This document shows positions 20,655-28,795 of a DNA stretch of 30,439 bases, piece by piece. Positions within the stretch are counted from its first letter, which is position 1. The number at the start of each line of letters is the position of its first letter. The stretch is from NCBI GenBank assembly GCA_026260175.1, contig JAKCWW010001795.1:1-30439 (forward strand), read 5' to 3'. The DNA is from Reticulitermes lucifugus (lineage: Eukaryota; Arthropoda; Insecta; Blattodea; Rhinotermitidae). Below the pieces are notes generated by a model. It was not told where the DNA came from. It was given only the letters and a program-made list of their open reading frames with translations, and searched no databases. The position numbers were made by a program, and so were the translations under genes.

Positions 20655-20800
20655 ACATCCGTCCCTCTATCCATTTACTATCCATCCAACCATCCATCCA
20701 TCTAACGATCATTGCTCTGTTAGTCCTTAACCATCTATCAATCCACCTATCATTTCTCAGTTAATTTTAACCATCTATGAATTCATCTATTTAGCTATGA
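20655..20800. repeat. Degenerate ATCC/ATCT tetranucleotide tract
   Basis: Scattered TCCATCCA and CCATCTAT units over about 145 bases. The open frame 20516-20764 passes through it and has no other support. A shorter stretch of the same kind lies at about 21399-21416. Confidence 0.6.
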
Positions 20801-20943
20801 AACAACCTATGTAAACAGCAGCATCTGATGGAGATGGAAAAATTTCGATATACCAGAAGCTGCTAACAGCTTCACCGGCGGCATCCAGTGCTCCCCCAGC
20901 AATATAAATACACCTGTATAGGAACAATAACATAGTCTTCAGT

Positions 20944-20954
20944 ATTATTGCGTA
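20944..20954. repeat. Target-site duplication, left copy (one mismatch)
   Basis: ATTATTGCGTA here against ATTACTGCGTA at 21241-21251. Confidence 0.65.
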
Positions 20955-21240
20955 CGGCCGTGCCATGGCTCAGGCGGTTAGTCGCCGGTCTCTAACCGCA
21001 AAGGCCCGGGTTCAATCCCGGGTCAGCCCATGTGGGTTTTGTGGTGGACAAAGTGGCACTGGGACAGGCTTTTCCCCAAGTACTTCGGTTTTCCCCAGTC
21101 AATTTCATTCCACCGGTGCTCCATTACTTGGAAAAATGAAAAAAAAACTTATCATCTTTCTCTTCATCATAGGATTGCACAAGAAGACAACGCTGTGGTG
21201 CGTCCGTAGCTTCTGCTGCGGGGCCCTTCTTCACAAAAAA
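20955..21240 (+). mobile_element. tRNA-derived SINE with intact A and B boxes and short A tail
   Basis: The A box TGGCTCAGGCGG (20966-20977) and the B box GGGTTCAATCCC (21008-21019) are both perfect or nearly so and 30 bases apart, as in a tRNA gene. The body has GTGGTGGACAAAGTGGCACT and CTTCGGTTTTCCCCAGTC, which I recall from many blattodean copies. The 3' end CACAAAAAA abuts a direct repeat that matches the 5' flank at 10 of 11 positions. The head retains tRNA-like boxes but is fused to SINE body, so it is not a working tRNA gene. The 103-codon open frame across it is not a gene. Confidence 0.88.
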
Positions 21241-21251
21241 ATTACTGCGTA
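21241..21251. repeat. Target-site duplication, right copy (one mismatch)
   Basis: ATTACTGCGTA, partner of 20944-20954. Confidence 0.65.
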
Positions 21252-22180
21252 TACGAACAAACACTGGAGAAGTTAGGAACAGGAATCCATAAAGTGAGTA
21301 CATAAGTGAAGGTAAACAGTCGATATTATGCAGTTTAAATGTGCATTAAATTACTTATCATTACAAAAGTCGTTACCTATTTAAACATAAACTCCCAGAC
21401 ATCCCTCCATCCATCGTTTCAGCCGTCTCTTCCCTTATCACCGACCCGTTTGTCTACCCGCTTGTCCATTGTCCAGCAGTACGCGAATCTAGCTGGACAA
21501 GATTTTGTGGTGTTGTTAAAAGTCTGGTCTAGTTAGGCCATAACGCAGAGGTATCGCTGTTGACCCCACCCTCCCCGGGGGATAATTACGAATACTACGT
21601 TTGGTTGTTTTACGTGCACATTGCTCAGATGGACGCTCAAATAATTAGACGTGGAGGCGACAGAAACTAGCAGGCGCATGTTTTCGCAACTTCAACTTCT
21701 TACCTTTCACGAGACCTTCATATTCAATAACACTGAATTTCTTGGAAGAGTTTAAGAAATACCAACTACAGGGCAACCACCCTGCACTTGGCAAATGGCG
21801 TCACACATGGATGGCAGGAATGAAAAACCCCGCGAAAAGGGCCAAAGTAAACAAGTGACACCTGTGAACGGTCCGCCGAGTGGGAGTACGGCAGTGCGCA
21901 TGCGCGAAATTCACGCTATTTGCTTCAAAACAACTGAAAAACACAGCAAGAAATGGGCCAAATCTTTCGCTGTATGCTAATCGGAATATTCTGCAGAAAT
22001 AATACTAGAACCCGTCACTGAACACTTTTCGAGCAAGTCGTTTTTTTAATTCTTACTAATACCACGCTGAAAGTTGTGTCTATGTTATATCTCTAACTCT
22101 TGTTCTGAACAGAGAATAATTTGTACGATTTTCTGTTTCTCTGCATGTGTGCTCTGTATGTTACTTGCATTTCTCGTATG
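21252..22180. other. Non-coding stretch with one GC-rich palindromic site
   Basis: Mostly unremarkable. The part at about 21780-21980 is richer in CpG and contains the GCGCATGCGC palindrome described separately. The 61-codon open frame there (21795-21980) is charged and has no recognisable motif. Confidence 0.35.
21895..21906. promoter_or_regulatory. NRF1/Ewg-type palindromic site
   Basis: TGCGCATGCGCG fits the YGCGCATGCGCR consensus of NRF1 (Ewg in flies), a transcription activator commonly bound near CpG-rich promoters. There is no gene start next to it that I can support, so function is unproven. Confidence 0.3.
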
Positions 22181-22427
22181 TGGTGGCGCAGTTGGTTGAG
22201 GAACTGCGCTACAAGCCGAAAGGACGAGGGTTCGATTCGCGATGGTGTCATTGATTTAATCTTTCCGGCCGCACTATGGCCCTGGGGTCGACTCATCCTC
22301 TAACAGAAATGAGTTCCAGGGGTATCTTCTGGGGCGTAAAGACGGCCGGTGCGTAGGGCTGGAAATCTTGCCACATCCATATGCCGACTGTCTAGAAATT
22401 CTGGGTGCCTCAAACATCTGGAACCCT

Positions 22428-22469
22428 AGGACATTAGCTATAGGGCATTAGCCCTAGGGCATTAGCTAT
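22428..22469. repeat. 14-bp tandem repeat, three units
   Basis: AGGACATTAGCTAT, AGGGCATTAGCCCT and AGGGCATTAGCTAT lie head to tail inside the SINE 3' end. The middle unit is itself an inverted repeat (AGGGC/GCCCT around ATTA). Confidence 0.9.
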
Positions 22470-22502
22470 CTCATTACAGGCCTGTAATGAGATAGCTAAT
22501 GC
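22459..22502. repeat. Perfect 44-bp palindrome
   Basis: The left arm 22459-22480 begins GCATTAGCTATC and ends ATTACAGG; the right arm 22481-22502 is its exact reverse complement with no spacer. It overlaps the last 14-bp unit and the SINE 3' terminal block. Confidence 0.97.
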
Positions 22503-22613
22503 ACTTGTAGTGTAATGTCATTTCTGTATTTATTCCAAGTGAAGGAAAGAGACTGTCAAGTTCTTGGTATTTGAATGTTTCTATTTTTGTTGTCCATGTC
22601 CCGTAGACATAAA

Positions 22614-22614
22614 C

Positions 22615-22647
<33 letters not shown>
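22614..22647. repeat. AAT trinucleotide microsatellite
   Basis: About eleven TAA units without interruption. The Leu- or Ile-rich minus-strand frames here come from the repeat. Confidence 0.92.
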
Positions 22648-22648
<1 letters not shown>

Positions 22649-23239
22649 GAAGCCATTTTGACTATCAGACCACTGATTTATACACTCCACATAAAAGTAC
22701 TCTCTCTTACTCAAGAGAATGCTGTTGACCTGCACAGCGTGGGTAGAGTTCCTTAACACTCGCGACGACGGTCGGAGGAAAATATATATATCCTGTCAAA
22801 AACATGCGTCTCTGTCATTGCAGGACCAAGTGAAATTTATGCATAGCTCTAAACACATTCTACACTACAGGAATAATTGTTTTACTGCACACGCATAAAA
22901 TACGACTGCACTTCAGCCTAAAGTAATTTTAACTGGAATGCATCGGTTACTGGTCACAAATAAGGGACGGTCGGCTTTCCCCAGCGCAAAAAAACTGCCA
23001 AGGTCAGTTGCAAACTCCTCAGTCATTATCAGTAAAGACGATATGTATAGCTAATATTACATTCCCACCAATGAGAAAGTAGTGTAAAAAGTATATCCGG
23101 AAGCAATTATGAAAGTGCCTATGTACAAACTGTGATAAGATGTAAATGAATTTGGGAAACTAAATAATAAATTATAACAAAAACATTCAAACTCTACTTG
23201 TAGGGCTTTATAGCTGCAAGTTTGTGGTTATGTAAGATA
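22648..23239. other. Non-coding stretch, nothing recognised
   Basis: No element or coding signal recognised. Confidence 0.35.
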
Positions 23240-23249
23240 ACGTAACGTT

Positions 23250-23498
23250 CACACTAGAACAGACCATGAAGGCCCAGATGGGGAGTAGAGGTATAGATCT
23301 GCTCTTTCTTTAACCTCGGCGCTAGATGGGGGTCGGTGGTAAACGCCACGCCCCGGCTGCTGTATCCCTGGGAATGACCTGGTACTCACTGTACAGGAAG
23401 CTGGGTAGGTCCCAGCGCCGGTCTGGACGGGTGCTGAAAATCTCGCCCCCGCCGGGATTCGATCCCCGGACCGTCCAGTTCGTAGCGAGTCGCTATAC
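23250..23498 (-). mobile_element. tRNA-derived SINE, minus strand
   Basis: The minus strand starts near 23498 with TAGCGACTCGCTACGAACTG, has the B box GGGATCGAATCCC (complement of about 23454-23466) and a GC-rich body (CCAGCTTCCTGTACAGTGAG, CCTCTACTCCCCATCTGGGCC). ACGTAACGTT at 23240-23249 and ACGTAATGTT at 23499-23508 could be a 10-bp target duplication with one mismatch. The A box is poor. The overlapping open frames on both strands follow from its GC content. Confidence 0.72.
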
Positions 23499-23529
23499 AC
23501 GTAATGTTATTGTAGTCTGTAGGTAGCAG

Positions 23530-23750
23530 TGCGTGTGGTATGACGTCCACTGTCCTGCCGTCGCGGTGTTCAGAATGCTGCAGATTCGTCGTATCCGTCT
23601 GTCCGCATGTATTATCGCAGCTCCCAGTGGAGGTTTCCGTGAAATTTGATATAGGGAACTTTTATGAAAATCTGTCGAGAAACTCCAGATTTGTTTAAGA
23701 TCGGACAAAAATATCGGTCACATTACATCAAGACCTAAGTATGGTTTATT
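23530..23750 (+). repeat. Unnamed dispersed repeat, copy 1
   Basis: Shares an ordered set of blocks with 26475-26690: a TCCGTCTGTCCG start, TTTCCGTGAAATTTGATAT, a TTTATGAAAATCTGTCGAG segment, TTTAAGATCGGACAAAAATA, and CATTACATCAAGACCTAAGT. Neither strand keeps a reading frame across both copies, so it is not a conserved exon as far as can be seen. Class unknown; orientation is nominal. Confidence 0.6.
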
Positions 23751-24259
23751 GTTGCGAGAGAAATAAATTCACCATAAAAGTTTTTTGTGCAGTATTCAAT
23801 AGTTTTATGTTGTTGACATTTTCATGTAGCTCAACATTAAACACAAATGCACTATTTCGTTCCCATTACATTATTGACGTTGGTTCCTTTAATGCCATCA
23901 TCACCATCATAATAATAACTTTCAACATTTTTTTCAGTTGAGAGTTAAGTTTAATGGTAAAGTGAAATATCTGTGTATTTGTAAATGCTTTGAGAGGTTT
24001 TCAGAAGATAAAATCTTTGGAGACTAAAGAGTTAAGACCTTATAGGAAATTTAGCATTGGTACGGCCTTGGAAAATATTTCCTAATTGAACGAATTTTTT
24101 AAATTTTTGGGAATATTGCACCCGTTCGTTCCATTTGTAATGTCAATTCGTCTGAAACTTTACCCTTACAAAATCCTCACTATCTTACTAACAGTCATAA
24201 TCACTATAACATTTAGGTGCGCCCTGCAACAAGCATTACTAACTGATCGCCATATTGCG
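23751..24259. other. AT-rich non-coding stretch
   Basis: A few ATC/ATA triplets at about 23897-23923; nothing else recognised. Confidence 0.35.
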
Positions 24260-24595
24260 ACTAATGCGCCACACCGGCTGGAGAGAGAGAAGTTCTGTTC
24301 GGTGCGAACGAAAGTGATGGTGACATGAAGTTTTGATTTTCTTGTTATCGTGAGATTTTTAATGAAAGTTATGTGATTTTAGTGTGATAAAGTGTGAAGT
24401 GTTATTCCTTGACGTATGTTATAATAGTTTGGGTTATAAGACCATTATAACAGAGTTGGTGGGTTTATAAATACATTTCAATACAGACCGCATGCAATGT
24501 CACAGGCACCTGATCCAGTTTCTGACATGGCGGAAGCAGTTTGCTTCAGGCTATTCTAATTTCAAGTCCAGTGGCAGCACGTGCAGTGGCTTGAG
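24260..24595 (+). other. Possible non-coding first exon or 5' leader
   Basis: A GAGAGAGA run at about 24282-24290 is followed by GAACGAAAGTGATGGTGAC and by GTGTGATAAAGTGTGAAGTG, a composition common in insect 5' leaders. At 24497 a short frame opens with MSQAPDPVSDMAEAVCFRLF and stops after 20 codons. The segment ends in TTGAG followed by GTAAGG at 24596, a strong-looking 5' splice site. No acceptor or coding exon could be linked to it, and it could equally be part of an unknown repeat. Confidence 0.2.
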
Positions 24596-25931
24596 GTAAG
24601 GAACGGCAGATAGACCTAGTATGTAACGATACACATCTGGCGTTTATTTTAGTGCCGAAGAGAAGAGTGGGGATTTATTGCAACGAGAAGTTACAGGTGC
24701 AGTTCATACATGCGTTAGCAGTGGCAGGTGGATTAATTAGCTGTAGGAAAATTGTCAGGAAATAAGTTAACGTAGGTTGTGAATATCAATTAGGTTTTTA
24801 AAAATCAGGTACAAAGTCATGCGTTCATTGTAGACTAGCCTCCAATCATTCTGCATAACCACGTGTGACATTTATTCATCTTGAAGTGCAGCATATAGGC
24901 CTGTCTACGTTCGGACTAAAGTTTAAGAGGGGTTTATGTTCCGGGATCTATTTACGTTTGTACCTTTTTCAGCTCAATCTGACTATTAGGATATGTTGGT
25001 TGGCTGAAAAATGTAGAAGGAAATCTCTGTTATACTTACCACACATAAGTTTGTGGCCCAAATATGTAAATTCGACAGCCTGCTTAAGAACTTCATTTAC
25101 CATGGGCTCACATATTATGAAAAGCAATAAGGAAGAAAGAAGGTCCTACTTATTTATTAAGGTAATGTGTGTATTTATTTTATTATTTTCAGGATTTGCG
25201 TGTGCACCCTGTTATATTGTAATCGTGCAGAATCCCTGGAGAATTTGTCGAAGTGAATCAAAGTAATATATGTATCAAAATAAGTTGGAATCATCCACAT
25301 CGTGGACTTTGTCCAGCATCTCATATTAAAAGATAATAAAGTAATGATAAGTCAGTAAAGCACTTCTTTTCGGGGAATGTATCAGTCCCTATCCTCAGGC
25401 TAAAAACATGAAACATACTCAGGCCCGAGAGGTAAAGCTTCTCTCAACTTCTGGGCAGCCGATGGCACTTGAACTGGCACATTATCTGTGTTCAATATCT
25501 GGTTGAATGGGAACGAGATGACAATAAGTTGTTGTCCTAAAATTGTGTCCTTTAGTGTAGCAACCCAAAACCAAGACTGCCAACAAAAGCCTCTCCCCTA
25601 AACTTAGCCTCTCTTTAATTTGAATTGTTTCTTCATTACTTTTATCTTTTAACATGAGACGACGGACGAAGTCTACGAAGCAGATGGTTCTAAGTGTGAT
25701 CTAGGCTACCATCGTTAGGATCTTACAGAATTAGGCCTATATCAAAGTTTTAAATTTCGAATATTGCTGTGATGGGCTTCAGTGTGCTCTGCCTAACGTA
25801 GTAAACATTCTGCATCTCTCCGTGCAGTAACATTGTCCACGTGATCACTTTCTAATCTGATGCTTTCGTGTGACTCATGTGTAGTCGTAGGCCTACCACA
25901 TGTTCGAAAACATACTTACCAGTTAGGTGTC
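24596..25931. other. Non-coding stretch, nothing certain
   Basis: The 133-codon frame 24865-25266 has a hydrophobic stretch near its end (VMCVFILLFSGFACAPCYIV) but no family signature. TTATTATTTTCAG at 25180-25192 looks like a 3' splice site but has no matched exon. The part at about 25380-25550 is relatively GC-rich for this window and may be an unrecognised repeat. Confidence 0.3.
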
Positions 25932-25939
25932 GTCTAGTG
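25932..25939. repeat. 8-bp target-site duplication, left copy
   Basis: GTCTAGTG, identical to 26419-26426. An 8-bp duplication is the hallmark of hAT insertion. Confidence 0.93.
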
Positions 25940-26418
25940 CAGTGGTTTTCAACCTGGGGTACGTAAAATAAAAAATAAATATATTATTTCATGATAAACA
26001 CTGAATAATCAGGGCCAAATTTAGCCACAACAGACCCGGACGTAAGGACATGCGATTTGGGAGCGCCATTTTCTCTCTCTCTCTCTCTCTCTCTCTACTT
26101 TATGCGATTCTTATCTGGGCGGCTAGTTTCATTTTATACCACATAGTGCATATAAATTTGATTTGCTAAAATACCTTTGTTCCTTTATTAAGTTTTATAT
26201 GATAGGCAATAATATATTTATTTAATAGCTTGATTCTCCTTTTTCCATTTAAAACTTATTATTTAATACATTATTTTGGATGTAATTTATTTAACTTATT
26301 TTAGATGTAGATTATAGACTATGTATAACTTGAATTATGCACCAACAACTATGCGGGTACAAAGTTGAAGATAAATTATATGTGGGAGTACGTGAACTAA
26401 AAAGGTTGAATACCACTG
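25940..26418. mobile_element. Complete non-autonomous hAT element (MITE)
   Basis: The left end CAGTGGTTTTCAACCTGGGG and the complement of the right end, CAGTGGTATTCAACCTTTTT, form a terminal inverted repeat matching at 15 of the first 16 positions, of the CAGTGGTTCTCAACCT type typical of hAT elements. Exact 8-bp duplications flank both ends. The 479-bp interior is AT-rich, has no transposase coding capacity and holds a TC microsatellite (26072-26096). GGTACGT after the left end and GTACGTGAAC before the right end are subterminal inverted matches. It would need a hAT transposase encoded elsewhere to move. The 82-codon frame 26337-26585 starts inside the element and is not a gene. Confidence 0.95.
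26072..26096. repeat. TC dinucleotide microsatellite inside the hAT element
   Basis: About twelve uninterrupted TC units. Confidence 0.93.
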
Positions 26419-26426
26419 GTCTAGTG
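26419..26426. repeat. 8-bp target-site duplication, right copy
   Basis: GTCTAGTG, identical to 25932-25939. Confidence 0.93.
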
Positions 26427-26474
26427 AATAATAATTATAGTAACGAGCATTCACGTTTAAGCAGCATTGCGTTT

Positions 26475-26690
26475 TTAGGCGCTTTCGCAAAGTTGCGAAT
26501 AGCGGCTGTTACCTTGGTCATGTCTGTCCGTCTATCCTTTCTTCCGTACAGAAAAACTCGCCTCCCGCTCGCGGGATTTTCGTGAAAATTGATATTTAAA
26601 GGTTTACTAAAATTCAAGTTCGGTTAAAATCGGACACAAATAAGAGGCACTTTACGTAAAGACCTGCGTTCATTTGTGACTACTTTGGTT
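26475..26690 (+). repeat. Unnamed dispersed repeat, copy 2
   Basis: Collinear with 23530-23750: TGTCTGTCCGTCTATCC, then TTTCGTGAAAATTGATAT, GTTAAAATCGGACACAAATA and CACTTTACGTAAAGACCTG in the same order and near-equal spacing. GTACAGAAAAACTCGCCTCCC here also resembles GTACGGAAAAACCTCCCCC at about 28396-28414, which may mark a third fragment. Class unknown. Confidence 0.6.
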
Positions 26691-27505
26691 AATGATTTTA
26701 CCAAGGTTACCGTCGATAGTAATTTATAAAGAGAATAATCGATAATAATCTGCCTAATGTCTTCGTAATTTCAATTATGCATAATTAAGGAAATTAAAAT
26801 GTTCGATCCTAATATTAACATTTATTGATTATGTGTAGGAATAAGGAATTTGTTGTGTAGACAAATATTAATATACCTATAAACTGTGTACGAAATGTAG
26901 TTTTTATTTCGGTAATTTCAAAATTTTTCAACATGGCGAATATTTAAGTCTATGTGTGACGGATAAATGTAACAAAACCAAATTGGACATGTAAATAACA
27001 ACTTATGCAAAGAAAGATAACAACAGGACGTATTAATTGGATTAACATTGTGCGATAATGTGCCCAGTTTTGAACGATAACAAAAAGCATTACCACAGTG
27101 GATTAAATGGTAAGAATATCTGATAAGGATCAAAGATGCAAAGATTGAAACGCGCCTCAAAGTTGCGTTGTGCGTACGTTCCTTGCCTTGTTATGCTTTG
27201 TCGAAATTAGATGTTTTCTGCGTATAGGCTAGTTTAAATTATAGAAATTTTTAATGTTTTTATTTAGCCACAGTAAAATTAAAAGACCCAAATTTCTAGC
27301 TATTATTTTGATTTGTTAAGTTTTCTAGAACTTAAATCGAAGGGCCGCAAATAATATTTTGCATTGAAATAATGTTAGACAAAATTGTGAGAAGAAATTT
27401 GTAGTTGTCTGCAGGTTTCTTGCAAATTTTCCATTTGAATGTGAGGGTGACTCAGAATTAGGCCCATATAAAATGACAGCCCCGTGACGTCTATACGGAC
27501 CGCTT
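26691..27505. other. AT-rich non-coding stretch
   Basis: No recognisable gene or repeat. The minus-strand frame 26918-27160 has no family motif. Confidence 0.35.
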
Positions 27506-27543
27506 GTCTGAGAAGGATGCTATAATTGACATGCTTCTCAGAC
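27506..27543. repeat. Short perfect hairpin
   Basis: GTCTGAGAAG (27506-27515) and CTTCTCAGAC (27534-27543) are exact reverse complements around an 18-base loop, followed by a T run. No known structured RNA is recognised. Confidence 0.7.
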
Positions 27544-27827
27544 ATTTTTCAGACGCTGTATTGTTTATTAGTCAACTGTAGCTGACGAGGAATGAGTGAC
27601 GCTCAGAGTCGTTAAGAAACTAGTCGAGAAGGAAGAATTCTGGGAGTGTTTTGAAGGACTACCTCGACATTTGACTACATACAATTTAGGACATCAGACG
27701 AAACCATGTTTATACGCATGTTGAACAACTCAGTCTGTGTCACAATAACGACTTGAGTGAAATTTGAAAATATTAATTACCTTTATCCATGACATCCCAT
27801 TATGATATATGAACAGCAGAAAGGAAG

Positions 27828-28062
27828 CACAAAACTTTCACCACAAATTTTTTATCAGTTTTTTTACGTCGCTACATATTTCGGCTTTTAGAACAGCTAT
27901 CATAAATCAATTAAAAATATAGATGAAGAAATATAATAGGTTGTATTTAAATTATCTTTTTCATGTACAATTTTAATTGCTTGATGATGGCTTTTCTAAA
28001 AGTCGAAACATGTAGCAAACAATAAAAAGTGACAAAAAAGTTACGTTGTGATGGATTTTTGT
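27828..28062. repeat. Fold-back repeat with GAAAC-core arms
   Basis: The plus-strand arm (about 27972-28062) reads TTGATGATGGCTTTTCTAAA then AGTCGAAACATGTAGC. The minus-strand arm (complement of about 27828-27912) reads TTATGATAGCTGTTCTAAAA then GCCGAAATATGTAGC. The arms diverge outward from a 60-base centre and continue with similar A-rich sequence (AAAAAGTGACAAAAAAGTT versus AAAAAACTGATAAAAAATT). The order GATGA, short complementary strings, then GAAAC recalls the core of hammerhead ribozymes carried by Penelope-like elements, but the CTGANGA box is not exact and cleavage-site pairing was not demonstrated. Confidence 0.55.
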
Positions 28063-28090
28063 GTTTTATTTCTAGTACTAATTACGTTTA

Positions 28091-28112
28091 TATTATTATT
28101 ATTATTATCATT
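28091..28112. repeat. ATT trinucleotide microsatellite
   Basis: Six to seven ATT units. Confidence 0.85.
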
Positions 28113-28464
28113 ATTTCACAAATTATACGTCTGAATTTATTAGTAGTTGTTCTTTTGTTTATGCTCTATTAACAGTTAGTTTCAAATAACGAATGACATT
28201 TCGAATTTAACCTGCCGCAGGGCTAAAGTAAGGGCTGTAAATAAATCCGTTACTTCAGGGTAAATAGTAATATAAATATTGATAGAATCGAGCGAATTCC
28301 CTGTAAGAGTTTGGCGCGTTCAGTGACAAAAGCCACAGGGGCGGCGTTTCTCTATAGTCTCCCAGTAATTTTGAACATATTTTTTGTGGATTCTGTACGG
28401 AAAAACCTCCCCCTTGTGACTAATATTATCGATATTATGACTTCTGGTGTTATGAAATTCTGTG
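28113..28464. other. Non-coding stretch, nothing certain
   Basis: GTACGGAAAAACCTCCCCC at about 28396-28414 may be a fragment of the dispersed repeat seen at 26475. Otherwise nothing. Confidence 0.35.
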
Positions 28465-28795
28465 TCGATATAATCTAGCCGAACACTGAGTTCGAGCCCA
28501 GTCGGGCATCCCCACCCCTCTACTTTTGGAAAGGGAAACTTTTGTGTGTGTTTCCAACCTCAGCGTGAGGAAGGACGCTTCTCCCCTCTGACCTTCTATT
28601 TTCGATCTACGATGTGGTTGGAGGGAGAGAGGGCAATAAGAAAAGGAAGTTAGGTTGGTTGACAAAAGGGTGAGGGGGAGTAGAAAGAACAGAAGAAGAC
28701 CCGGCATCCGACAACAGTCGGGTTTTAGAAAAGAAGTCAGCAGATCCATGTTGTAGCCTGCTCTGATATATGTACTGATGTAACTAAATAAAGGT
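28465..28795 (+). mobile_element. Probable SINE, plus strand
   Basis: GAGTTCGAGCCCAGTCGGGCA at 28490-28510 resembles a B box followed by an acceptor-stem-like sequence. The 3' part contains GCAGATCCATGTTGTAGCC, ATATATGTACTGATGTAA and CTAAATAAA, which I recall as the end of a blattodean SINE family. The A box is not clear and no duplication was found. The 145-codon minus-strand open frame (28450-28887) is antisense to it and should not be annotated. Confidence 0.4.

Larger units (their letters stand above)
22181..22518 (+). mobile_element. tRNA-derived SINE with expanded 3' end, plus strand
   Basis: A box TGGCGCAGTTGG at 22184-22195 and B box GGGTTCGATTCG at about 22228-22239, followed by GATGGTGTCATT. 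Near the 3' end GTGCCTCAAAC...TGGAACCCTAGG and AGGCCTGTAATGAGATAGC match the copy at 12011-12341. Between those two 3' blocks lies a three-unit 14-bp repeat and half of a perfect palindrome absent from the other copy. CATTTCTCGTATG before and CATTTCTGTATT after (22519-22530) may be the target duplication with one indel. Confidence 0.8.

Noticed and set aside
20955-21030. Possible tRNA gene (good A and B boxes)
   Set aside because: The B-box region continues straight into SINE body, a short A tail and flanking duplications are present, and no full cloverleaf was seen.
24865-25266. 133-codon frame with a late hydrophobic segment and cysteines, reminiscent of a small secreted peptide
   Set aside because: The hydrophobic segment is far from the N-terminus, no cysteine spacing pattern or family match was recognised, and flanks show no exon structure I could support.
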